Assembly (NCBI GenBank): GCA_012517755.1
Contig: JAAYUH010000201.1
Coordinates: 1-5,914, forward strand
Direction: 5' to 3'
From: a bacterium
GTDB lineage: Bacteria > Caldisericota > Caldisericia > B22-G15
DNA length: 5,914 bases
Under the pieces are notes generated by a model. That model made no database searches. It saw nothing but the letters and a program-made list of their open reading frames with translations, and was not told the DNA's origin. A program made the position numbers and the translations under genes. This document shows, in pieces, positions 1-5,579 of this stretch (positions within the stretch are counted from its first letter, which is position 1; each line of letters begins with the position of its first letter).

Positions 1-219
1 AATCAAATTGCTTTCTTCAATTTCAAAATCTTCAAAAAAATAAGATAATGGGATATTAAATGATTTTGATATACTCTCAAGTACCCTTAGAGTTACATCT
101 TGCTTTCCACTTTCTAAAATATGTATATATGCAGCAGAAACTCCTATTTTTGCTGCAAATTCTGTTCTTGAAATTCCTAATTTCTCTCTTAATTCAATAA
201 TCTTATCTCTTAGTGTCAT
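1..219 (-). CDS. XRE-family helix-turn-helix transcriptional regulator, N-terminal part (runs off left edge)
   Basis: The visible 73 residues start MTLRDKIIELREKLGISRTE and carry a Cro/C1-type HTH over about residues 4-60. IGVSAAYIHILESGK (about residues 25-39) matches the turn and recognition helix of the family, and VTLRVLESISKSFNIPLSYFF matches the usual last two helices of the fold. The reading frame is open to base 1, so the C-terminus (perhaps a cupin or other sensor domain, or just a short tail) lies outside. The ATG at 217-219 is the only sensible start, because an in-frame TAA lies three codons upstream (226-228). No Shine-Dalgarno sequence precedes it and the predicted transcript start is very close, so the mRNA may be nearly leaderless. 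The usual Gln at the start of helix 2 is replaced (ISRTEFA instead of the common LTQEELA). By family it binds DNA as a dimer; its target and signal cannot be told from here, though autoregulation is plausible. Confidence 0.88.
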   Translation of the reverse strand, partial: MTLRDKIIELREKLGISRTEFAAKIGVSAAYIHILESGKQDVTLRVLESISKSFNIPLSYFFEDFEIEESNLI

Positions 220-229
220 ACTATATTAT

Positions 230-257
230 ATTTTATCATAAGTATTTATAATTTCAA
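230..257 (-). promoter_or_regulatory. Putative sigma-70-type promoter of the XRE regulator gene
   Basis: On the minus strand, TTGAAA (252-257) is followed after 16 nt by TAAAAT (230-235), giving good -35 and -10 boxes. Transcription would begin only a few bases before the ATG at 219, so the leader would be very short, in keeping with the missing ribosome binding site. A perfect TATAAT also sits at 225-230, but its 21-nt spacer from TTGAAA makes it the weaker choice. AT-rich DNA yields such boxes by chance, but the position between a terminator and a start codon supports this one. Confidence 0.5.
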
Positions 258-266
258 TATAAGTAT
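238..266. repeat. Pair of 8-bp direct repeats over the regulator promoter (possible operator)
   Basis: ATAAGTAT occurs at 238-245 and again at 259-266, exactly 21 bp apart, about two helical turns. One copy lies in the -35/-10 spacer and the other directly upstream of the -35 box of the XRE gene. Direct repeats in phase with the helix and flanking a -35 box are a common layout for operators. Binding by the neighbouring regulator is inferred only. Chance occurrence in such AT-rich sequence is a real alternative. Confidence 0.3.
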
Positions 267-295
267 AAAAAGAGGGAAGTAAAATCTTCCCTCTT
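260..295 (-). terminator. Intrinsic terminator of hup and of the operon
   Basis: AAGAGGGAAG (270-279) and CTTCCCTCTT (286-295) form a perfect 10-bp stem with a 6-nt loop. On the minus strand the stem runs into TTTTTATACTT, so it is a standard Rho-independent terminator. It begins 17 nt after the hup stop codon. On the plus strand no T-run follows, so it works in one direction only. It separates the housekeeping operon from the downstream regulator gene. Confidence 0.92.
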
Positions 296-312
296 CAATC
301 TTTAATACTTAA

Positions 313-591
313 TTACTTTTTGGGAACGACTGCCTTTAATTCTTTTCCTGCACGGAAAGCTGGAACTTTCTTTGCTGGTATATGAATTGGTTTTCTTGTC
401 TGAGGATTAATACCTTTTCTTGGCTTTCTTTCTCTAACTTCAAATGTTCCAAAGCCCACAAGAGCAACCTTTTCCCCCTTCTTTAAAGAATCCATAACTG
501 TTTCAACAAAAGCTTCCAATGTGGCAGAAGCAACCTTTTTAGTAACACCTGCTTTTTCAGCAATAGAAGCTACAATTTCAGGTTTTGTCAT
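313..591 (-). CDS. hup: HU-family DNA-binding protein
   Basis: This 92-residue protein has the normal HU length (about 90) and full family layout. There are two N-terminal dimerisation helices (about 3-38), the signature GFGTFEVRERKPRKG at 46-60, a basic beta-arm with NP at 62-63 where Pro63 is the DNA-intercalating residue, and the closing IPAKKVPAFRAGKELK. HU dimers bend and compact DNA without strong sequence specificity and assist replication, repair and transcription. Two arm positions differ from the commonest form: Ile61 where GRNP has Arg, and Arg66 where TG is usual, so the arm reads GINPQTRKP. The gene is clearly richer in G/C than its neighbours (26 of 60 at 421-480), as expected from codon selection in an abundant protein. 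It has a strong ribosome binding site, its own -10 box and a terminator. HU and IHF subunits share this fold, but the general features favour an HU homodimer. Confidence 0.97.
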   Translation of the reverse strand: MTKPEIVASIAEKAGVTKKVASATLEAFVETVMDSLKKGEKVALVGFGTFEVRERKPRKGINPQTRKPIHIPAKKVPAFRAGKELKAVVPKK

Positions 592-600
592 TTAACAAAT

Positions 601-608
601 CCTCCTTT
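601..608 (-). promoter_or_regulatory. Strong Shine-Dalgarno sequence of hup
   Basis: The minus strand reads AAAGGAGG, 9 nt before the ATG of hup. It is the strongest ribosome binding site in the window and fixes the start at 591. It contrasts with the weak or absent sites at der and the XRE gene, in keeping with a highly expressed protein. Confidence 0.85.
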
Positions 609-635
609 CAAAAAATTTTTACATTTTATGAAAAA

Positions 636-664
636 ATTATACCTAAATTTCTTCACTTTTTAAT
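636..664 (-). promoter_or_regulatory. Putative hup promoter at the end of gpsA
   Basis: A perfect TATAAT (636-641 on the minus strand) lies one base past the gpsA stop codon. Seventeen nt upstream, inside the gpsA coding end, is ATTAAA (659-664), a poor -35 box matching the consensus at three of six positions. The predicted leader is about 35-40 nt. I see no terminator between gpsA and hup, so read-through from the operon is likely as well. Confidence 0.45.
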
Positions 665-1629
665 TCTTTTGTCATCAAATTCTTAACAGATGATATTGGA
701 TTTTCATTTTCATACAAGATACTATAAACTTCTTTAATAATTGGAAGATAGAGTTCCTGGTTATTTTCAAATGTCACTTTGGTTGTATAAACTCCTTCGA
801 TAACCTGTCTTGTTGACTCTAAAATATATTTAAATTTTATTCCTTTTCCAATCATTTCTCCTATCCACCTATTTCTTGATAAGTTAGAAAAAGAGGTTGC
901 AACAAGATCTCCAATTCCTGAAATTCCATAGAAAGTTTCTTCATTTGCTCCATATTTTTTCCCTACTCTTATCATTTCTTTTAATCCTCTTGTTATTAAA
1001 GAGGCTTTGGTATTTGAACCATACCCTAATCCATCAGAAATTCCTGTGGCTATAGCAAGGCAATTTTTTATACTTCCACCAAACTCAACTCCAATCATAT
1101 CTCTTGAAGTATATACTCTAAAATAGTCATTTGTCAAGAGGTTTTGAAAAGTATCAGAAATTTTTTGGCTATTAGAAGCAACAACTGAGGTTGTTGGAAT
1201 ACGCAACGCAACTTCTTTTGAAAAGTTTGGACCAGAAAGAACAGCAAAATCGACATCGTTTAGTTCTTCTTTTAAAACTTCACTCATCCTTTTTCCGCCT
1301 TTCAACTCTAATCCTTTAGATGCAATTAAAAAAAGTTTGTTCCTGATATTTTCTTTAGACATATTTATAATTACATCCCTCAGATGCTGTGATGGAACAA
1401 CTAAAACTATTATTTCTGAATTATAAATTGCCTCTTCTAAGTTATTAGTCAGTTTTATTTCATCTGGCAATATAAATCCCGGTAGATAATATAAATTTTC
1501 TTTATATTGTTTTGTAATCATTAAGGATTCTTTAGAATGAAACCATAATTTAATATTATGTCGATTTCTATATAAATGAAGAGCAAGAGCAGTTCCCCAT
1601 CCACCAGCACCAATTACTCCTATGTTCAT
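643..1629 (-). CDS. gpsA: NAD(P)H-dependent glycerol-3-phosphate dehydrogenase
   Basis: GpsA reduces dihydroxyacetone phosphate to sn-glycerol-3-phosphate, the backbone of phospholipids, in the cytosol. The 328 residues match the family's usual length (about 330-340). The Rossmann dinucleotide loop GAGGWG is at 7-12. Further landmarks are ASKGLE (103-108, Lys105), the motif LSGPNFSKEV (131-140), and GGSIKNCLAIATGISDGLG (184-202), which holds the catalytic Lys188. GIGD follows at 238-241 and SRNR at 251-254, both in the substrate-binding C-terminal domain. The ATG lies in an ATGA overlap with the der stop codon, and a Shine-Dalgarno sequence AGGGAG (1638-1643) sits 8 nt upstream, so translation is coupled to der. 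In many Bacillota plsY lies between der and gpsA; here it is absent. The product feeds glycerol-3-phosphate to the acyltransferases, of which PlsC is encoded three genes upstream. Confidence 0.97.
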   Translation of the reverse strand: MNIGVIGAGGWGTALALHLYRNRHNIKLWFHSKESLMITKQYKENLYYLPGFILPDEIKLTNNLEEAIYNSEIIVLVVPSQHLRDVIINMSKENIRNKLFLIASKGLELKGGKRMSEVLKEELNDVDFAVLSGPNFSKEVALRIPTTSVVASNSQKISDTFQNLLTNDYFRVYTSRDMIGVEFGGSIKNCLAIATGISDGLGYGSNTKASLITRGLKEMIRVGKKYGANEETFYGISGIGDLVATSFSNLSRNRWIGEMIGKGIKFKYILESTRQVIEGVYTTKVTFENNQELYLPIIKEVYSILYENENPISSVKNLMTKELKSEEI

Positions 1630-2924
1630 CTTTCTTTCTCCCTTATAATAAAATCTATGAACACACCTTTTAATTTATATTCTTCTCTTATTTTATTTAT
1701 TATATATCTAATATAATCTTTTTTAAAAAATTCTTTATCATTTACAACTATCTCTATTAATCTTGGGTTTTTACTTAATTCCTTTATATCATAAATTTTT
1801 AAATCTTTTTTACCTTTTTTTGGTGGAGAATGATTATTTATAATTTTATATATACTTTCTTTTAGTTTATTCTCGCTTATATTTTTATTTATATTTTCAT
1901 AAACTATATCTATCAATTTAAAAATTAAATTTAAATTAATTTTTTTTAATGCAGATATCATAACTTGTGGGTAAAACAGAATTTCATTTAATCTATATGA
2001 AATTTCATTTAAAATTTTATCTAAATCTTCTTTGATTAAGTCGAGTTTATTAATTATAATTATTCCTGATTTTCTGTTTTTAAGAAGAAGAGACATTAAA
2101 TGTTCATCAGTTCTTGAGATATTATCACATGAAATTAAAAAAAGAACAATATCACTCTCTTTCAAAGCTTTTAATGCTCTTAAACTTATATAAAAATCAA
2201 GATCTTTTAACAATCCTTTTTTTATACCTGGAGTATCAAGAAAAAGGTACTCTTTATCTTTAAATTTTACAATATGCTCAATCACATCTCTTGTTGTACC
2301 TGGTTCTTTAGAAACTATAGAGCGTTCATAACCTAAGATAGAATTAAGTAGTGTTGATTTACCTGTATTTGGTTTTCCTATAATAGCAATTTTAGGTAAA
2401 TTTTTTTCAAAAAAAGTTACCTCTTTTTCTTCTGGTATTCTTTTATAAATTTCATTTAATAAATTCTCTAAATCGATATTTTTAAGTGATGAAATTTTTA
2501 TTGGTTCTCCAAAACCAAGTTCTAAATATAAATAAGTTTCTGAACAGGAATCTTTTATGTCACATTTATTTAATGCTAAGATTACTTCTTTTTTCTTTTT
2601 ATGTAATAATTTAGTAATTTTCCTATCCTCATCACTTATATTATTGTAACTGCCATCTATCAAAAAAATAATCAAATCAGACATATCTATTGCTATTTCA
2701 ACTTGAAGGTTTATTTTTTTGCTTATATCAGTTTTAGCATCAAAAGATATTCCTCCTGTATCAAGAAAAGATATTTTTTTATCATAGACCATTCCTTCTC
2801 CATAAATGTAATCTCTTGTTGTACCAGGTAGTTCAAAGGTAGTAGCTTTACTTTCTCTTATTAATTTATTGAAAAGAGTCGATTTGCCAGAATTTGGCCT
2901 ACCTACTATTGCAATTCTAAACAT
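1626..2924 (-). CDS. der: Ribosome biogenesis GTPase Der (EngA)
   Basis: Der is a tandem GTPase needed for assembly of the 50S ribosomal subunit. Both G domains are visible. The first has GRPNSGKS (8-15), PGTTRD (33-38), DTGG (55-58) and NKCD (119-122). The second has GKPNTGKS (183-190), PGTTRD (208-213), DTPG (230-233), NKLD (292-295) and SAL (324-326). A KH-like RNA-binding domain follows (about 345-432), with HSPPKKGKK matching the usual basic stretch. At 432 residues it is at the short end for the family (about 435-490). The ATG lies 19 nt inside the end of ispH in another frame and has only a weak A-rich leader (AAAGAAAAA), so it probably depends on ribosomes finishing ispH. In G domain 2 the segment after strand 4 reads LFLISCDNIS, where relatives usually have an acidic residue (VIDA-type). 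All nucleotide-binding motifs are intact, so I expect an active enzyme. Confidence 0.97.
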   Translation of the reverse strand: MFRIAIVGRPNSGKSTLFNKLIRESKATTFELPGTTRDYIYGEGMVYDKKISFLDTGGISFDAKTDISKKINLQVEIAIDMSDLIIFLIDGSYNNISDEDRKITKLLHKKKKEVILALNKCDIKDSCSETYLYLELGFGEPIKISSLKNIDLENLLNEIYKRIPEEKEVTFFEKNLPKIAIIGKPNTGKSTLLNSILGYERSIVSKEPGTTRDVIEHIVKFKDKEYLFLDTPGIKKGLLKDLDFYISLRALKALKESDIVLFLISCDNISRTDEHLMSLLLKNRKSGIIIINKLDLIKEDLDKILNEISYRLNEILFYPQVMISALKKINLNLIFKLIDIVYENINKNISENKLKESIYKIINNHSPPKKGKKDLKIYDIKELSKNPRLIEIVVNDKEFFKKDYIRYIINKIREEYKLKGVFIDFIIREKER

Positions 2925-3736
2925 TTTTTCTTTATATTTTGAATTGTTTTAATAGGAGTGGAAGTACCTGAAATTATTCCAACTACTTTAACTCCATTAA
3001 ACCAATCTTTTTTAATCTCATTTTCATTTTCAATTTGATATGTTTTTATCAATTTAACTCCTATTTCATATAACCTTTTTGTGTTTGATGAATTCTTTCC
3101 TCCGATAACTAATAGAAGATCTACTTTTTTTGCTATTTCATAAACCTCTTTTTGTCTTAAAAGACTCTCATTACATAAGGTATCAAAAAATTCTACATCA
3201 TTATTGATTGATTTAATCTTTTTTTTCATCTCTTCATAAAATTCATAACTTTGAGTTGTTTGTATAATTACACCAACTTTTCCTTTAATTTTCGGTATCT
3301 CATCATCTATATCTATTAAATACGTTTTTGAACCTTTTAGATAAGAGTATAGATATTTTATTTCTTGATGGTTTTTCTCACCAATAATAATTAAATCTTT
3401 ACCATCTTTTAATATCTTTTTCCCTAATATAAGTGATTTTGTAACTAAAGGACATGTTGCTTTTATAATTTTTAATCTTTTCTTTTTTGCCAAATCCTCT
3501 TCTTCTAAAGAGATACCATGCGCAGGTGTTATTAAGGTTACATTATCTGGAATTCGAGAAATTTCATCAACAATTTCAAGACCTTTTTCTCTCAATTCAG
3601 AATTTACATCTTTATTATGTACAAGTTCTTTTAGTAAATAAACTTCATTTTTCTCGTTTAAGATTTTATTTGCTAAATTATATGCATAATTAACACCATT
3701 ACAAAAACCCAAGAATCTACTCTCAATTATTTCCAT
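2906..3736 (-). CDS. ispH: 4-hydroxy-3-methylbut-2-enyl diphosphate reductase (IspH/LytB)
   Basis: IspH is the iron-sulfur enzyme of the last MEP-pathway step, turning HMBPP into isopentenyl and dimethylallyl diphosphate. From the ATG at 3736 the protein has 276 residues. A longer reading from a TTG at 3742 is possible, but the ATG forms a TAATG junction with plsC and gives the usual short N-terminus (MEIIESRFLGFCNGV). With this start the three cluster ligands are Cys12, Cys95 and Cys188. Cys12 and Cys95 fall where the E. coli numbering (12, 96) expects them. Substrate-site residues include His40 (VHN), His73 (AHG), His123 and Glu125 (NHQE), the NSSNT motif (about 215-219) and SGTSTP (256-261). 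Around the third cysteine the sequence is CNESLLRQ where C-x-A-T-x-x-R-Q is typical, a mild oddity. In several Bacillota an rpsA-like gene is fused to or follows ispH; here ispH runs straight into der. Being oxygen-sensitive, it suits an anaerobe but does not prove one. Confidence 0.96.
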   Translation of the reverse strand: MEIIESRFLGFCNGVNYAYNLANKILNEKNEVYLLKELVHNKDVNSELREKGLEIVDEISRIPDNVTLITPAHGISLEEEDLAKKKRLKIIKATCPLVTKSLILGKKILKDGKDLIIIGEKNHQEIKYLYSYLKGSKTYLIDIDDEIPKIKGKVGVIIQTTQSYEFYEEMKKKIKSINNDVEFFDTLCNESLLRQKEVYEIAKKVDLLLVIGGKNSSNTKRLYEIGVKLIKTYQIENENEIKKDWFNGVKVVGIISGTSTPIKTIQNIKKKCLELQ

Positions 3737-4383
3737 TACCAATTTTCACTCATCCCTTTAACAAATAATTCTTTAACTTCTTCATTATATTCATTTATTG
3801 TTTCATAATTAATCTCTCTATTCAAATATTGTTCAGGATATATTGGAGGATAAATTTTTGTTCTTATTTTTGTAAAAAATTTTGGGAACTTACTCTTTCT
3901 TGAAAAAGCTTCAAAACTTCCTTTAATTAATATTACTTGTATTGGTGCATTTGCTTTTATTGAGAAAAAACTTGAACCAAGATGAAAATTATCTAATTGA
4001 AGTTTCCCATCTCTTGTTCTTGTTGCTTCTGGAAATATTCCAAGATTTTCATTTTTTTCAAGATATGAAATTGCCTGTTTTATAACATTCCTATCAATTT
4101 TATCTCTTTTAACAGGTACAATCTCCATAAATTCAAGAAATTTTTTAAGAAAACCCTTAAAGATCTCCTCTTTTGCTAAAAAATGTATATATTTAGAAGG
4201 AGATACAGAAATTGCCATTAAAAGAAAATCAAACCATGATGAATGATTAGATGCAAAAATAATTCTGCCATTTTTCAATTCATTTTCTTTGCCAAATACT
4301 TGAAATCTAAAAAAAAGTTTAAATAGAATTATAGATAAAAAATATAAAATTAAATAGACAATTTTTCTTAAAATTTTCTTCAT
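3736..4383 (-). CDS. plsC: 1-acyl-sn-glycerol-3-phosphate acyltransferase (PlsC family)
   Basis: PlsC adds the second acyl chain to lysophosphatidate, giving phosphatidate at the inner membrane face. At 215 residues it is a little short for the family (about 200-250). A basic start (MKKILRKI) and a hydrophobic helix (about 9-27) anchor it in the membrane. Motif I is NHSSWFD (46-52) with catalytic His47 and Asp52. Motif II falls around KEEIFKG and VPVKRD (71-94). Motif III is FPEATRTRDG (117-126), with EATR in place of the commoner EGTR. Motif IV lies at APIQVILIKGS (146-156). The ATG forms an ATGA overlap with the cmk stop codon, and AGGGG six bases upstream is the ribosome binding site. The next gene, ispH, is joined by TAATG. 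The family also contains acyltransferases with other acceptors, so the exact substrate is inferred from the motifs and the neighbouring lipid-precursor genes. Confidence 0.93.
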   Translation of the reverse strand: MKKILRKIVYLILYFLSIILFKLFFRFQVFGKENELKNGRIIFASNHSSWFDFLLMAISVSPSKYIHFLAKEEIFKGFLKKFLEFMEIVPVKRDKIDRNVIKQAISYLEKNENLGIFPEATRTRDGKLQLDNFHLGSSFFSIKANAPIQVILIKGSFEAFSRKSKFPKFFTKIRTKIYPPIYPEQYLNREINYETINEYNEEVKELFVKGMSENW

Positions 4384-4997
4384 ATTATACCCCTTTTTTT
4401 CATCTCATTTAAAACAATGTTCAATGTCTCTTCCTTTTTTAAATTTGTGTTATCTATTATAATAGCATCTTTTGCTGGTTTCAATGGTGCAATTTTTCTT
4501 CTTGAATCTCTTTTATCTCTAATAAATAGTTCTCTATCAATTTTATCATCTGAATAACCTTTTTCTAAGAGTTGCTTTAATCTTCTCTTTTCCCTTTCAT
4601 TTTCTTCTGCTGTTAAAAAAATTTTTAAATCAGCATTTTTAAAAACTACTGTTCCAATGTCTCTGCCAGCAACAATTAAATTATTTTTTTTAGCCAATTT
4701 TCTTAAATAGTCTGTTACGATTTTTCTTACCTCTTTATTTGTTGAAATTTTTGAACTAATATCAGAAACTTCTGGAGAATATAAATCATCATTACTAAAA
4801 TCATCTCTTTTAAATTCTTCATCCCAATTTTTAGATTTTAGAAACTTATTTAAGTTGCTATTAGAATTTCTATATAAATATGCAATTATTCTATATAATT
4901 TTCCTGAATCAACAAAATCTATTTTTAATTTATCTGAAAGATTTTTTCCCAATCTACTTTTACCAGAAGCAGTTGGCCCATCAATTGCAATTATCAA
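4380..4997 (-). CDS. cmk: (d)CMP kinase (cytidylate kinase)
   Basis: Cmk phosphorylates CMP and dCMP with ATP, recycling CMP released in phospholipid synthesis and RNA turnover. The P-loop is GPTASGKS (7-14). The CMP-binding segment DSGKLYR (30-36) corresponds to DSGAIYR of E. coli. GRDIGTVVF (111-119) and the lid region RDKRDSRRKIAPLKPAKDA (160-178) are family hallmarks. At 205 residues it is shorter than the usual 220-230, mainly because the NMP-binding insert around 40-80 is reduced. The only start consistent with the family's N-terminus is a TTG at 4995-4997, directly after the cobO stop codon and in the same frame; no ATG is available before the P-loop. The gene is followed by plsC through an ATGA overlap, an arrangement common in Bacillota. 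Confidence 0.94.
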   Translation of the reverse strand: MIIAIDGPTASGKSRLGKNLSDKLKIDFVDSGKLYRIIAYLYRNSNSNLNKFLKSKNWDEEFKRDDFSNDDLYSPEVSDISSKISTNKEVRKIVTDYLRKLAKKNNLIVAGRDIGTVVFKNADLKIFLTAEENEREKRRLKQLLEKGYSDDKIDRELFIRDKRDSRRKIAPLKPAKDAIIIDNTNLKKEETLNIVLNEMKKRGII

Positions 4998-5579
4998 TTA
5001 ATATTCTATACCTCTTCTTCCAGAAATTCCTTTATAAAAAGGGTGTTTAATCATTTTAATTTCAGAAACATAATCACTAATTTCAATTACCTCTTTTGGT
5101 GCATCTCTACCTGTTAAAATAATTTCTAAATTTTTAGGTTTTTCATTTATAAAATCTAAAAATTCTCTCATTGGTAACAAATTGTATTTTAAAGCAAGAT
5201 TTATTTCATCAAGAACCAATATATCAACTATTTTTGAAATTTCTTTTGCTTTTTCAAACGCAAGTTTTACATGTTCTAAATCTTCATTAGAAGGATTATT
5301 AAAATTAACAAAACAAGCTCTACAGGAAGAATCACATTTTTCAAAGCCCTGTCTTATTAATGAGGATTTTGGACAATCTTTACCAAAATGGTAAAAAATA
5401 ACATCTGGATAGAGATTATATAGAAAAAATAATTCACCATAATAACTTATTCCTTTTAAAAATTGTATGAATCCAATTTTATAATGATGACCTAAGGCTC
5501 TTATAATAAGACCAATACTTGATGTTGTTTTTCCTTTACCATCCCCAGTATAACAATGAATCAAACCTAACTCATTCAT
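4998..5579 (-). CDS. cobO: Cob(I)alamin/cob(I)yrinic acid a,c-diamide adenosyltransferase (CobO/BtuR family) with a cysteine cluster
   Basis: The enzyme transfers the adenosyl group of ATP to the reduced cobalt of a corrinoid, the step that makes coenzyme B12. The family's modified P-loop is YTGDGKGKTTSS (10-21). Walker B is DILVLDEIN (119-127). LTGRDAP (155-161) and the C-terminal IKHPFYKGISGRRGIEY (177-193) are hallmarks of the BtuR/CobO class rather than PduO or EutT. Length (193) is normal. Unusual is a four-cysteine cluster, Cys69, Cys82, Cys86 and Cys89, in the region where E. coli BtuR has its TGFTW loop; it could hold zinc or an iron-sulfur cluster. The ATG overlaps the helicase stop codon as ATGA, and AGAGG six bases upstream is a good ribosome binding site. 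No other B12 gene is visible here, so it may serve salvage of imported corrinoid or a pathway encoded elsewhere. Confidence 0.93.
   Translation of the reverse strand: MNELGLIHCYTGDGKGKTTSSIGLIIRALGHHYKIGFIQFLKGISYYGELFFLYNLYPDVIFYHFGKDCPKSSLIRQGFEKCDSSCRACFVNFNNPSNEDLEHVKLAFEKAKEISKIVDILVLDEINLALKYNLLPMREFLDFINEKPKNLEIILTGRDAPKEVIEISDYVSEIKMIKHPFYKGISGRRGIEY
5011..5015 (-). promoter_or_regulatory. Probable Shine-Dalgarno sequence of cmk, widely spaced
   Basis: AGAGG on the minus strand lies inside the end of cobO, 13 nt before the TTG start of cmk, a longer gap than the usual 5-10. Together with the TTG codon this suggests weak independent initiation and reliance on ribosomes that have just terminated at the adjoining cobO stop codon. 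Confidence 0.4.

Noticed and set aside
225..230. TATAAT as the -10 box of the XRE gene
   Set aside because: It is a perfect hexamer, but its spacer to TTGAAA is 21 nt and it lies only five bases before the ATG; TAAAAT at 230-235 with a 16-nt spacer fits better.
619..624. Start-stop ATGTAA in the hup leader as a regulatory mini-ORF
   Set aside because: It has no ribosome binding site and such hexamers arise readily in AT-rich DNA.
611..636. A/T-run inverted repeat between gpsA and hup as a terminator
   Set aside because: The possible pairing is only A-T with no G/C in the stem, too weak for an intrinsic terminator.
3487..3693. Plus-strand open frame of 68 codons opposite ispH
   Set aside because: It lies wholly antisense to a well-supported ispH, resembles no known protein, and its residue make-up (many Leu, Tyr, His) is what the complement of Lys/Glu-rich coding gives.
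4384..4389. TATAAT just before plsC as an internal promoter
   Set aside because: It is the spacer between the plsC ribosome binding site and the ATG, so a transcript from it would start inside plsC; no -35 box is evident.
5182..5394. Plus-strand open frame of 70 codons opposite cobO
   Set aside because: It is fully antisense to a clear CobO, with no ribosome binding site or recognisable domain.
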